Assembly (NCBI GenBank): GCA_900318645.1
Contig: ONLH01000026.1
Span: 1 to 60,469, forward strand
Direction of reading: 5' to 3'
From: an uncultured Prevotellaceae bacterium
GTDB taxonomy: Bacteria; Bacteroidota; Bacteroidia; Bacteroidales; Muribaculaceae
DNA: 60,469 nt
Shown here: positions 1 through 8,693 of the stretch, one piece after another
Layout: each line of letters starts with the position of its first letter
Numbering within the stretch: position 1 is the first letter of the stretch
Program-made: the position numbers and the translations under genes
The notes under the pieces: model-generated
What the model saw: the letters and a program-made list of their open reading frames with translations, nothing else
Databases searched by the model: none
What the model was told of the DNA's origin: nothing

Positions 1-1261
1 CGTGACCGAAGCCTTTGAAAAGACCGAGGTGCTGACCCGTCCCTTCGCTCAGATCAACTTCCTGGCCGACGATGCAGCCGGCGTGGTTGGCGTTGACGCT
101 TACAAGAGCAAGGTGACCGTGACCGGTGTTCCCACCACGTTGAATACCCTCGACGGTACTGTGGCAGGTTCAACCGACGTAACCTTTGACTACGCCACCA
201 TCCCCAACGAGACGCTGGCAGGCTATGAGACCTACAAGTACGTGGCCATGAACTACATCCTGGCTGCTACCGACAAGGAAGTGAAGAACGAGGTTGTCCT
301 CACCGTTAACGACGGTACTCAGGACGTGAACACCGTGACCGTAGCCAACTGCCCCGTGCAGCGCAACTACCGCACCAACATCTTCGGTAGCCTCTTTACC
401 GTGGATGGCAAGTTCAATATTGAAATCGACCCGATCTACGCTGGCGACCACGAAGTTGAATTAGTGGAGGCTACCCCGGTAAGTACAGAGGAAGAACTTC
501 TTGCCGCTCTTACTCAAACAGGTAAGTCCACGATTTCGATAAAACTGATGAATGATGTTGACTTGCACTATACTGCACGTGTTGCCTATGGTGACGCATC
601 GACAAAGGACATCATTATCGATGGTAATGAGCATACACTGAATCTTCACGGCACAAACTCGGATTGGAATAGCTTCGGTGCATGTGGTGAAGCTAATCTG
701 ACTCTTAAGAATGCGACTGTTACATACACGAGAGACGGTGGCGGAAACAATGCGTGGAACAATCATGCCATTAATTTCGTTAACCGCGCTGAAAATTTAC
801 AGAATCCTTTAGGCACTGGTAAGATTTACCTTAAGAATTGTGACTTCAGCAACTCAATTGCAATCTCTAATGATGCTGAAATTGAAAATTGCAATTTTAC
901 TGAGGTTGGTGGCTTTTACTTGATTATGATTAATGCAAATGTTAACAACACAATTGTTAAAAACTGCACCTTCTCTGCGCCAAATGGTGGCCGTGGTATC
1001 AAGGTAAATGACCAGTACATTGGTGAGGCAGATCGTGTACAGTGCAATATCAATATCAGCGATTGTAGCTTTGAAACCGGAAGTAAGGGTGCTATACTAA
1101 TCACCAACACCGCTGGTGCCAAGATTACTGCTAGCAATCTCGACATCACGAAAGTCGCTGCTGACAACGAGAATGCTGTATGGAATGACAACAAACGTAC
1201 AGCAGCATGGGACTTGATTGAAGTGATTGGCTGCACAAAATTCCAAGAACTGCCTGATTAA
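1..1261 (+). CDS. DUF6562-type surface protein with beta-helix C-terminus (5' truncated)
   Basis: The reading frame is open from base 2, so the true start, signal peptide and first part of the protein lie before the window. The visible 419 residues begin inside a DUF6562-like domain (about residues 1-150). The stretch VLTRPFAQINF matches VLTRPFCQLNY in the next gene downstream. From about residue 165 the protein becomes Asn/Thr-rich with short repeats of the type NCxF/NCTF, typical of a right-handed parallel beta-helix. By family knowledge this is probably a cell-surface lipoprotein that binds or processes glycans, but no catalytic residues can be named. Base composition falls sharply at the domain boundary near 470. 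Its neighbour is a tandem paralogue. Confidence 0.75.
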   Translation, partial: VTEAFEKTEVLTRPFAQINFLADDAAGVVGVDAYKSKVTVTGVPTTLNTLDGTVAGSTDVTFDYATIPNETLAGYETYKYVAMNYILAATDKEVKNEVVLTVNDGTQDVNTVTVANCPVQRNYRTNIFGSLFTVDGKFNIEIDPIYAGDHEVELVEATPVSTEEELLAALTQTGKSTISIKLMNDVDLHYTARVAYGDASTKDIIIDGNEHTLNLHGTNSDWNSFGACGEANLTLKNATVTYTRDGGGNNAWNNHAINFVNRAENLQNPLGTGKIYLKNCDFSNSIAISNDAEIENCNFTEVGGFYLIMINANVNNTIVKNCTFSAPNGGRGIKVNDQYIGEADRVQCNINISDCSFETGSKGAILITNTAGAKITASNLDITKVAADNENAVWNDNKRTAAWDLIEVIGCTKFQELPD

Positions 1262-1421
1262 TCAATCTCATTAATCCTTTAGCCAACTTGGACAACAGTT
1301 GTTTAACAAGAAGCAATGATGCTAACGAGTTGTCTCAGTTGTTCAACTGTTGTTCAAGTTGTTTGATAAAAAACAAGACTTTATATCTCAATTAAAAACT
1401 ATAAACTTAATAATTTTTATC

Positions 1422-3254
1422 ATGAAGAAAATTTTATTTTTTGGTGCATTGGTTGCCATGCTGCTGGGCAACGCAGCTTGCTCCAGTGACATGGAGCCGA
1501 GTATGGGCGACGACATGGTAAGATTTACCATCGAGATGCCGGGCAACATCGACAGCCGTGCCATCAGTGATGGCTTGACCGCCAACAAACTGACCGTGGC
1601 CGTTTATGACGAACAGGGCAACGAGCTGCCTGACATCCGCGTGAACAAGGACATTCCTCATCAGACGACCGTTGAGTTCAAGCTCGTTAAGGGCCAGAAG
1701 TACAGCTTCGCCTTCTGGGCACAGGCCGAGGGCGCTCCCTACACCTTTACCCCCGCAACCAAGACCGTTGCTGTAAACTACGAGAATGCCAAGAGCAACG
1801 ACGAGACGCGCGATGCTTTCTATGCCTATCGTGCTGACCTGACCGTAAATGGTCCTATTGAGGAGGTTGTTGTGCTGACTCGTCCGTTCTGCCAGCTGAA
1901 CTATGGTGCCAGCGACTATGCTGACGCTATCAAGGCTGGTATCACCGCCACCAAGAGCGCTGTAACGGTTAACCACGCTGCTACCAGCTTCAACCTTGCC
2001 ACGGGCGTTACCGAAGGCGATGTTGAGGTAACCTTCACCAAGGAGATTCTGCCCAACGAAATCACCGATGATGAGAACAATCCTGACATCTTGGTAGTCA
2101 ATGAAACCAACTATGACTGGATGGCGATGAACTACTTCCTGGTTCCCAACAACGAGGCCACTATCGAGACCTCGCTGCAGCTCTATGAGGATGATGCCAC
2201 CGAGGCAGTTCGCGACATCACTGTTCCCAACGTTCCCGTTCAGAAGAACCACCGTACCAACATCGTTGGTAACCTCTTCACCGAGGACGTTAACTTCCTC
2301 GTTGTTATCGACGAGCGCTTCGACCAGCCCGACTACATCCGTGACCTGAACCGTCCCGAGGTAGCTGATGGCAAGCTGCTGGTGAACGGCATTGAGTTTG
2401 ATGACCTGGCGGCAGCTATCGCAGCCGCCAATGGCAATATCGTTTACATGGGTAAGGGTACCTATGACACCCAGATTACCGTGGGCGACGGCCAGACCGT
2501 TAAACTCGCTGCTGGTAAAGGCCTCAATCGTGACGAAGTTGTTATCAACAAGCAAATCAAGGCTACCGCTGGCGCAACCCTCGAACTCGATGGCATCACC
2601 GTTCATGGTAATAATTCAAGCGAAGCAGGTATCGATGCATCAGGCGCCACCGTGAAACTGAACGCCGTTACTTCAACTGGTCATCGCGGTATTAACATCT
2701 TTAACGGATGTAATGCTACCATTGAAAATTGCGAGTTCAATGGTGCTAACCGTGGCTTGAACATTGCTCAGGGTAATAACATAGTGACTGTAAAGGGTTC
2801 AAAGATCAGTGCACCTTCTCACTATGCGCTTAATTTCGCATCTTCTGCAAATAATGAGAATGTCACACTGACCAATTGTGATTTCTTTGGTTGGGCAATT
2901 ATTAACATGGGTGGCAAAAACAGTACCATCAACCTTGAGGGCTGCAAGTGCACCAGTATCAACCCGTATTCTGGCAACACTAACTCTTACTCGGCTATCA
3001 TGATGACCGATAATAATGTAGTGAACAATAACATGACTTTCAAGAACACTTCTTTCAATGTAGAATCTAAGGGTGACCAACCTCAGTGGTTCCTCTGGTT
3101 GTATGGAACAGGCAATGTGTTCAACTTTGAGAATGTCTTTGTTAAGGGTGTTCACACACTTATGCCTAGGCCTGTTGATGGAACTGATGAGGCTAAAGCC
3201 AACAATACCGTAAACTTCAATGAGAATTGTGTTATCGATTGGAGTGAAGAGTAA
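1422..3254 (+). CDS. DUF6562 lipoprotein with right-handed beta-helix domain
   Basis: This 610-aa protein opens with a lipoprotein signal peptide (MKKILFFGALVAMLLGNAAC, lipobox Cys 20), followed by SSD and an acidic residue, which suits surface export in Bacteroidales. A start at 1350 is also open but would put 24 residues before the signal peptide, so 1422 is preferred. Residues about 30-320 form the DUF6562 domain. Residues about 340-610 are a beta-helix with a GxYDTQITVGDGQTVKL entry and repeated Asn/Cys ladders. It is a tandem paralogue of the truncated gene upstream. The role is probably surface attachment or carbohydrate interaction; no enzyme motif is visible. A strong terminator follows. 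Confidence 0.85.
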   Translation: MKKILFFGALVAMLLGNAACSSDMEPSMGDDMVRFTIEMPGNIDSRAISDGLTANKLTVAVYDEQGNELPDIRVNKDIPHQTTVEFKLVKGQKYSFAFWAQAEGAPYTFTPATKTVAVNYENAKSNDETRDAFYAYRADLTVNGPIEEVVVLTRPFCQLNYGASDYADAIKAGITATKSAVTVNHAATSFNLATGVTEGDVEVTFTKEILPNEITDDENNPDILVVNETNYDWMAMNYFLVPNNEATIETSLQLYEDDATEAVRDITVPNVPVQKNHRTNIVGNLFTEDVNFLVVIDERFDQPDYIRDLNRPEVADGKLLVNGIEFDDLAAAIAAANGNIVYMGKGTYDTQITVGDGQTVKLAAGKGLNRDEVVINKQIKATAGATLELDGITVHGNNSSEAGIDASGATVKLNAVTSTGHRGINIFNGCNATIENCEFNGANRGLNIAQGNNIVTVKGSKISAPSHYALNFASSANNENVTLTNCDFFGWAIINMGGKNSTINLEGCKCTSINPYSGNTNSYSAIMMTDNNVVNNNMTFKNTSFNVESKGDQPQWFLWLYGTGNVFNFENVFVKGVHTLMPRPVDGTDEAKANNTVNFNENCVIDWSEE

Positions 3255-3313
3255 TTTCAATCAGGCATGCTACTGCTGTGGGTGACCTGGCAGTAACTAC
3301 TGACTAAACTATT

Positions 3314-3358
3314 GTGGGGGCGCGGAGCCCCGTGTAACGCGAGTCGTCGCGTCCCCAC
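3314..3358 (+). terminator. Hairpin terminator after the DUF6562 gene
   Basis: The arms GTGGGGGCGCG and CGCGTCCCCAC pair with one G-T wobble and are followed by ATTTTTAT. It lies 60 nt after the stop of the DUF6562 lipoprotein gene. Confidence 0.75.
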
Positions 3359-3370
3359 ATTTTTATCTAT

Positions 3371-3401
3371 AATTCGTGCAATTCGTTGAATTGGCGAAAT
3401 T
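3371..3401. repeat. Degenerate 9-bp AATTCGTnn repeat in a 303-bp gap
   Basis: The units AATTCGTGC, AATTCGTTG and AATTGGCGA follow each other directly. The rest of the 3255-3557 gap holds only the terminator, a poly-A stretch and AT-rich DNA before the next start; no gene is seen. Confidence 0.5.
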
Positions 3402-3557
3402 AGCATTAAAAAAAACGGCCCTGCGGATGCCGTGAGACGAGACTCAGAGAAATCTGTGATTTTTTGATTTAGACAACAACACGCTGGCCCGTAGTGCCAG
3501 CGACGAGATATATCAAGATCGACTAGATACTTTAAACAATTATACTGATACAAAAAA

Positions 3558-4721
3558 ATGAAGAAATTTTACACAACGTTGTTAATGATTGCCGCTATGG
3601 CAGGCGTGGCTGTTGCGCAGGAGAATGTGCAGACCATGACCTTGAATGATATCATCACTACTGGCCAGTTGAGTGAGTTCTACACCATCGAGAATGATCT
3701 GATTGGTGTATATGCGCCGCCTCAATATCCGCGCGTCATCTTCGCCAAGGATGCCAATGAGTATGCCAACCGTTCAGAGCCCACCAAGGAACAGTACAAT
3801 GCCAATCCCAAGCGCCTCTATGACGAGAGGGATGGCTTTTTCGAGACCTATGAGGACGACTTCGGCTATACCGTGGAGCGCTGGGTAGGCACGTTTGACC
3901 AGAGCAACTGGGTGAAGATTGCCTTGCCCGAGGGCGCCGATGCCAAGTACCTGGAGGGTAAAGTCATCAAGGGCGGCACAGTGACAGGCCGTTCCAACCT
4001 GCAGGCCTTCCCCAGCGACCCGCTGGGCCTGACCATTTCGCTGAAGGATGATGCACCGCTGCCCGTGGCAGGCGAAGAGGTGTCTTATGAGCCCAATCTG
4101 TACTGCTGTGGCAACTTCGTCAAGCAGGATAGCTGGTATTTTGTGAAGCCTCAGAATCAGGAGTATGCCAATATCCACTGGGCGGTGTGGCACGCAGCCG
4201 ACACCATGTTCTATGCGCCCAAGAACAACACTGGCCTTCCTGGCAGCTTCCCCATCAGCATGAGCTTGTGGGAGCCGCAGCCCAATATCAGCCCGTTTGA
4301 CGTGTTTGAAGACGGCTTGCAGTATGAGTTCCCTGCCATGATTGAGTTCAGGCTTGGTGTGAACTTCGGTCTGATCATCGACCCGGGTTTTGATGGCGAC
4401 ATCATCATCTGGGGCGATGGCAATTATAATGCGCCGCGCCGCATGGACGTGACCGACAATCCCGGTGAAAGGCCTACCTATGTTGACAGCGAGGGCGGCG
4501 TCTATATTTACACCGTGATTGTTTATCCCTTGCGCTTATCGTCGCCCGGTGTCCTCACCAGTGTGGATGAGAACGTGCAAACTGTCAAGACGCTTGTTAA
4601 CACCCAGTATGTTGATTTGCAGGGCCGCGTGAGTGACAAACCTTTTGAGGGTCTGAATATCGTGCGCAAGACCTTCAGTGACGGCTCGGTAACGACGATG
4701 AAGGCCATCAAGAACAGTTGA
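3558..4721 (+). CDS. Secreted protein with T9SS-like C-terminal domain
   Basis: This is a 387-aa secreted protein. A signal peptide (MKKFYTTLLMIAAMAGVAVA) is followed by Gln at the predicted mature N-terminus. Residues about 40-330 form a beta-rich domain that recurs in the last 300 residues of the next gene: both carry YTI-x2-D-x-I-x-VY, DQSNWV and VIKGGT-x-TG. The last 50 residues (YVDLQGRVSDKPFEGLNIV, then a basic end) have the pattern of a T9SS sorting domain, so export across the outer membrane is inferred. No catalytic motif is recognised. It precedes an inverted-repeat element and then its larger paralogue. Confidence 0.75.
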   Translation: MKKFYTTLLMIAAMAGVAVAQENVQTMTLNDIITTGQLSEFYTIENDLIGVYAPPQYPRVIFAKDANEYANRSEPTKEQYNANPKRLYDERDGFFETYEDDFGYTVERWVGTFDQSNWVKIALPEGADAKYLEGKVIKGGTVTGRSNLQAFPSDPLGLTISLKDDAPLPVAGEEVSYEPNLYCCGNFVKQDSWYFVKPQNQEYANIHWAVWHAADTMFYAPKNNTGLPGSFPISMSLWEPQPNISPFDVFEDGLQYEFPAMIEFRLGVNFGLIIDPGFDGDIIIWGDGNYNAPRRMDVTDNPGERPTYVDSEGGVYIYTVIVYPLRLSSPGVLTSVDENVQTVKTLVNTQYVDLQGRVSDKPFEGLNIVRKTFSDGSVTTMKAIKNS

Positions 4722-4722
4722 T

Positions 4723-4924
4723 AACGTGAGTTTGATGAAAATTTGCTTTGATAATCAATGCGTTAGTAACTCCCCCTCTAAGATTAGAGGGGGTAGGGGG
4801 CGTTGATGCTACCGATGACAGTTGCTTGTCGCTGTAGCACGAACGCACCCGCCCTGGTGGGCACCCTCTCTTAACCAAGAGGGGGAACTGAAAATCAGCA
4901 CTTTTTTTCGTCGAACTCTCAGTT
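4723..4924. mobile_element. MITE-like element with terminal inverted repeats (copy 1)
   Basis: This 202-bp element is bounded by inverted ends: AACGTGAGTTTGATGAAAA on the left and, read inward from the right, AACTGAGAGTTCGACGAAAA. The same ends bound 49896-50083, which has a different interior. It encodes no protein and fills the gap between two paralogous secreted-protein genes. A second inverted structure lies inside it at 4768-4889. Confidence 0.6.
4768..4889. repeat. Nested long imperfect inverted repeat
   Basis: The left end AACTCCCCCTCT and the right end AGAGGGGGAACT are inverted copies. The similarity extends inward to CGTTGATGCTAC opposite GTAGCACGAACG, so nearly the whole 122 bp can fold into one long hairpin. 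It sits inside the 4723-4924 element, which suggests insertion of one repeat into another. Confidence 0.65.
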
Positions 4925-4977
4925 AATAGTTGAACACTAAAGAATCAAGAAATATAAACGGACAACTAAAAATCAGA

Positions 4978-7074
4978 ATGAATCGTATTTTTAAATCATT
5001 GGCACTGACATGCCTGTTGGCTATGAGCTCTCAACAAATGGCCGCCCAGGACCTCCTGGAGACCTACGAGAAGGGTTTCAACGGTGCCGAATTGGAGCAG
5101 GTGTGGATGAGCGATGTGGTGATGGATAAACCTTCTAGGGGCATCCAGGGCTATGGTGCGAATGACCAGTTCATCATCCATAACAATTTCGATGGTAAAC
5201 TGTTGTACCATGACCGCAACGGCTGGACCGGTGAGGAAGTGGTGACAAAGCCGAGAAGCGGCAAGGGTATCTCCTATGACGACGCCGGGAACTGGATCTT
5301 CAGGCCGATGAACCAGCAGAACGAGTTGCAGCGCGAACTTCCTGAACTGGTGCTGCTCAGTGCCGACGGCACGCAACGCAGCGAGATTTACTTCCCCGAG
5401 AGCCTCTTGCCCGATAGCCACATCATGACGGCCAATGCCTACAGCTATATGGGAACTGCCGTGGGTGACGTCTTCTCGGAGGAGGGCGGACAGTTTGTGT
5501 TCACCGCTGCCAAGGAGAACACCACCGACGGTCTGTTTGTGCTGCGTTTCCGCAATGGTCAGTTGGTGGAAGATGAGAGTTTCAGGGCTGGATTTGTGAA
5601 GGTGCAGGGTGGCAGTGAAATTGACCAGATGGTCTTCACCACCGAGGTTTATATCCACACCTGGCATGCTTCGGACGGTCAGCTCCACTACCTGTATATC
5701 TCGCGCCACGAGAACCCCATCGACATGGTACTCGACGAGGAGAACCACCTGTTCAAGGGTACAATCATCGACGTGGAGAACAATATGCCCGAGGGTTACC
5801 GCCGCGGCCAGAGCAATGGCTACTCGATGTTCTCGATGGGTGGCAGAGACTATATGGTGCTGCCTTCACTGCCCAACTGGGAGGATGCCTTCCATGTGAT
5901 ACAAGTGAATCTTGAGGATGGCAGCTTCGTTCACAAGGGCTATCACAGCAATAAATATCCCAAGTTGCCCGGCCAGGAACAATATTACTATGAGTACATC
6001 AGCAGTAACTGGCTCAACGGTGAGGTGGTTGACGACACGACGGCCTATATCTACCAGTATTTCCCCTGGGGTTACATGGCTAAGTACAAGTTTGTGGATC
6101 CCAAACAGGATACCCCGCTGGAATATATCGTCAATGAAGGCAAGGTGGACAACACCTATACCATAGCCGACGATATCATCGCCGTATATATTGCGGAGAA
6201 GGAACCCAAACGCTTGTATGCTAAGGACCTGGGAAAACATCGCTTCCCGTCGGTAAAAGGTGAGGGCGAGATCGATTACGTCAAGGACGGTAACCGTCTC
6301 CAGACCAAGGATTGGGACCAGAGCAACTGGGTACTGCTCGACTTTAATACCGAGGCCGAGGCCAGCCAGTTCCTCAGTGCGTCCAAGGGTGTCATCAAGG
6401 GTGGCACATTGACTGGCATACTCACCAACAAGTTGAACCCGACAATGACCGTTACCGACTATAAACTGCCCGAACAGTGGACAGGCTATGAAGAGAACAA
6501 GCACGTGACCGCCAATTACATGGACCCGCTGGTGCAGCAGGGTAAGTCAGGCAGAAAATACTTTTTTGTTGAGCCCAAGCCGCAGGAGTATGTTATGATC
6601 TATTGGGCAAAGTATGATGGCCACGAGAGCTACCACTTCCGTGTTCCCGACGGTCTCGACGCCAACGGCCATCAATCGAACGTCGAGGAACTGGCTGGCG
6701 GTTTTAAGGTGGACTGGTCACTCTATCCCGGCAATTACCTTGAAGACTTTATCCAGGGCAATACCTATAATTTCCATGCCATTATCCGTTACACTGCCGA
6801 TCATCATGGTGTGCTGGGCGAAGGCGATCTCCCCAGTGGCGCACCCCTGCGTGAAGGCGAAGGCGTCCGCGAGGGTGACTATATTGTCTATCCGCTTGAG
6901 GGTGGCGATGAAGCCATGACGGCCATCGACGAGTTGTCCAGCGACCTTGAGCCGGTCGAAGTGACCTATGTCAACATGATGGGCATGAGGTCAACCCAGC
7001 CCTTTGACGGTGTGAACATCGTTGTGACCCGTTATAACAACGGTATGACCCAAGTCCACAAGGTCATCAAGTGA
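4978..7074 (+). CDS. Large secreted protein: beta-propeller-like half, shared module, T9SS-like tail
   Basis: The protein is 698 aa. The start at 4978 places the signal peptide (MNRIFKSLALTCLLAMSSQQ, then MAA before Gln) at the N-terminus; an upstream start at 4930 would add 16 polar residues and is less likely. Residues about 20-370 resemble a beta-propeller and match part of the 884-aa protein at 43961-46615 (TAYIYQYFPWGYMAKYKF versus VLIYQYYPGGNIAVYRL). Residues about 385-640 repeat the module of the 387-aa gene upstream. The final 45 residues (YVNMMGMRSTQPFDGVNIVV, ending KVIK) are a T9SS-like sorting domain. The function is unknown; a secreted binding protein is inferred. A strong terminator follows. 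Confidence 0.78.
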   Translation: MNRIFKSLALTCLLAMSSQQMAAQDLLETYEKGFNGAELEQVWMSDVVMDKPSRGIQGYGANDQFIIHNNFDGKLLYHDRNGWTGEEVVTKPRSGKGISYDDAGNWIFRPMNQQNELQRELPELVLLSADGTQRSEIYFPESLLPDSHIMTANAYSYMGTAVGDVFSEEGGQFVFTAAKENTTDGLFVLRFRNGQLVEDESFRAGFVKVQGGSEIDQMVFTTEVYIHTWHASDGQLHYLYISRHENPIDMVLDEENHLFKGTIIDVENNMPEGYRRGQSNGYSMFSMGGRDYMVLPSLPNWEDAFHVIQVNLEDGSFVHKGYHSNKYPKLPGQEQYYYEYISSNWLNGEVVDDTTAYIYQYFPWGYMAKYKFVDPKQDTPLEYIVNEGKVDNTYTIADDIIAVYIAEKEPKRLYAKDLGKHRFPSVKGEGEIDYVKDGNRLQTKDWDQSNWVLLDFNTEAEASQFLSASKGVIKGGTLTGILTNKLNPTMTVTDYKLPEQWTGYEENKHVTANYMDPLVQQGKSGRKYFFVEPKPQEYVMIYWAKYDGHESYHFRVPDGLDANGHQSNVEELAGGFKVDWSLYPGNYLEDFIQGNTYNFHAIIRYTADHHGVLGEGDLPSGAPLREGEGVREGDYIVYPLEGGDEAMTAIDELSSDLEPVEVTYVNMMGMRSTQPFDGVNIVVTRYNNGMTQVHKVIK

Positions 7075-7150
7075 TTCGCGTCACAACATTTTCAATTCAC
7101 GGATACGAATATTATCCACAAATCATTTAGCCTCAAAAAAAGCTATATCC

Positions 7151-7187
7151 CAAGCGGGGAGTGCAGTTTTCTGCCACTCCCCGCTTG
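7151..7187 (+). terminator. Rho-independent terminator
   Basis: A perfect 13-bp stem (CAAGCGGGGAGTG paired with its complement at 7175-7187) has an 11-nt loop and is followed by TTTGTTGTTT. It lies 76 nt after the stop of the 698-aa secreted protein. Confidence 0.88.
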
Positions 7188-7229
7188 TTTGTTGTTTGGG
7201 TTGGAATACCGCTGAAGATCAGCGACTCA

Positions 7230-7248
7230 AAAATTGGAAGCGTGATCC
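7230..7248. repeat. 19-bp direct repeat, putative outer attachment site
   Basis: AAAATTGGAAGCGTGATCC occurs here and again at 8694-8712, where it overlaps the last 6 bases of tRNA-Arg and its 3' flank. Exact 19-bp direct repeats at a tRNA 3' end are the usual mark of site-specific integration. The enclosed 1.46 kb contains only broken genes. Confidence 0.6.
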
Positions 7249-7309
7249 CGCCGGAACTTTCGGACGGTATCTCAAGAGTCGTCATGATACGTTAAAGTAA
7301 TGTGATTTC

Positions 7310-7577
7310 GTGATTTATGAGAGGTTTCCATCCCGTAATAATCGTCGCCCCCTCTGTTATACCACAAAAGGGGTGCACATTGTATCCCTCAAACCCCCAT
7401 TGTTTACCAAGCAGAAAAGCAAAAACTTGAAAGAAATCATCGCCCGTCTCAGCGACCGATTGGACGAGCCCTTCGTCACCGCGGGCACCGTGATAGGCGA
7501 CAAGAGCATAAAAACTAGTGCAAGCCGAGTACCAGCGCCTCATGAACAATAAATCACTGAAATCTAAAAGAAAATAG
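7310..7577 (+). pseudogene. Frameshifted remnant of an unknown small gene
   Basis: An open frame from 7310 reads sensibly through KNLKEIIARLSDRL and EPFVTAGTVIGDKSIK, then loses sense. If one A is removed from the five-A run at 7510-7514, the frame continues as LVQAEYQRLMNNKSLKSKRK to a stop at 7575-7577. This suggests a single +1 frameshift in the original gene. The 5' limit is uncertain. I do not recognise the family. It lies inside the repeat-bounded island next to tRNA-Arg, together with two other broken genes. Confidence 0.5.
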
Positions 7578-7588
7578 AGAAAAATTAC

Positions 7589-7596
7589 TATCTTTG
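7589..7596 (+). promoter_or_regulatory. Bacteroidetes -7 box TATCTTTG
   Basis: TATCTTTG fits TAnnTTTG and lies 25 nt before the start of the broken gene at 7622. No clear -33 box is seen. Confidence 0.5.
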
Positions 7597-7621
7597 TGGT
7601 TGTAATAAAAAGAACAGACAA

Positions 7622-8192
7622 ATGACTATTGAAGATTATTCAAAATTTGTTATTAATATTGGAAAAAGGATGATGACCACCCCACTATTGAAGACTTCCA
7701 GTCCAATGGTATTCAAGGAAGAATTGCTCTATGGGGGGCTTGCTCCACAATCTGTAAGTCCTTTTCAGATGAGGATTTACTCCTTTTCTCAGGGGAATAG
7801 TGATTATTGAAGAATTTTGGCTTTCGATGGGAGAACCAATTGGGTCAACTACAGATACCAAGTTTGTTTACAACGAGATCATTAATCGTGGTTTAGACAA
7901 TTATCATTCTTTGGGAGATTGGGCCTTTCAATACTCATCTAATCCGTATGTTCCTCTTGATAATTCTAATCATCATGGTGCTGTTACCATATACGACTAT
8001 CTACGATGGGAAGAAGATAGTAGAAGACGAAATGCAATTCAAGACAAAATACAAGAAGAGGCCCATCAAAAAGCATTAGAGAGAAAGCGATTGAAAGCCT
8101 TAGAGCATGCACAAAGAAAAGAAAAAGAGATAGAGAACTTGGATTCAAAAAGTGATATTACGTTCTCGTCTTTTTCTGCCATAATCGGTTGA
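7622..8192 (+). pseudogene. Unknown gene with two single-base frameshifts (about 190 aa if repaired)
   Basis: The start MTIEDYSKFVINIGK is in one frame. After the A-run at 7663-7667 the sensible frame becomes DDDHPTIEDFQSNGIQGR through LLLFSGE, ending at TAG 7798-7800. It then shifts again at 7796-7799 into IVIIEEFWLSMGEPIG and runs to 8192. Adding one A at each site (A5 to A6, A2 to A3) restores a single protein of roughly 190 residues. Its last 60 residues are Lys/Glu/Arg-rich and probably coiled coil. No family is recognised. Composition is AT-rich compared with neighbours. Either the gene has decayed or both sites are homopolymer sequencing errors. Confidence 0.6.
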
Positions 8193-8223
8193 TTTACCTA
8201 TGTGCAAATCAATCGGTTTTCTT

Positions 8224-8433
8224 ATGATACTGACGATAACCGGAAAACAGGTAGCGCTGAAGAAGGGGGCCTCGATAGAATATGTATCAGAGAACCGCAT
8301 CTTCACTGACGCCGACGACTAAAGCATCGAAATAGAACTGCCCCTGGCAGAATGTCCGCATAACCTCGTACTGTTGCAACGATATCAATATCAACGAGAG
8401 GCGGAACATGGAACTCAGGTAATATGGCATTAG
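8224..8433 (+). pseudogene. Phage- or island-type small gene fragment with internal stop
   Basis: The frame from ATG 8224 reads MILTITGKQVALKKGASIEY and VSENRIFTDADD, meets TAA at 8320-8322, and continues in the same frame as SIEIELPLAECPHNLVLL to a stop at 8431-8433. The TAA could come from a TAC or TAT codon by one substitution. From memory, the VALKKG...YVSENR pattern resembles small proteins of Bacteroidales prophages or integrated elements; that is a weak inference. It is the third broken gene in the island. Confidence 0.45.
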
Positions 8434-8693
8434 TTATAAAGAAATCACGCCCTAAACAGCGGTCCAATTCCGCTGACGTTAGGGCGTGTATGGCTTTACT
8501 AAAGCGGGGAACGCATCTTACCGCCTTCTGCCGATGCAAAGGTAATACATTATTGTGGAACGCACCGACGACATATCGGATTTTTTGCAGCCGTTGAGAG
8601 ATAAACCATACTTGACTCTCGGTGAGGCGAATGATTGTATCAAATACAAAAAGGCGCGGAATTTCTTTGGTAAACCGCAGAAATCCAGCGCCT
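8434..8693. other. Gene-free island DNA before tRNA-Arg
   Basis: No intact gene is seen. A short open stretch at about 8579-8692 reads DFLQPLRDKPYLTLGEAND and ends with a stop just before the 19-bp repeat. It may be another gene fragment. The segment 8452-8485 holds an inverted pair, CGCCCTAAAC near 8452 and GTTAGGGCG near 8477. Confidence 0.4.

Noticed and set aside
1434-2606. Long minus-strand open frame opposite the DUF6562 lipoprotein gene
   Set aside because: It is the antisense shadow of a well-supported gene with a lipoprotein signal and paralogue; the antisense protein has no recognisable features.
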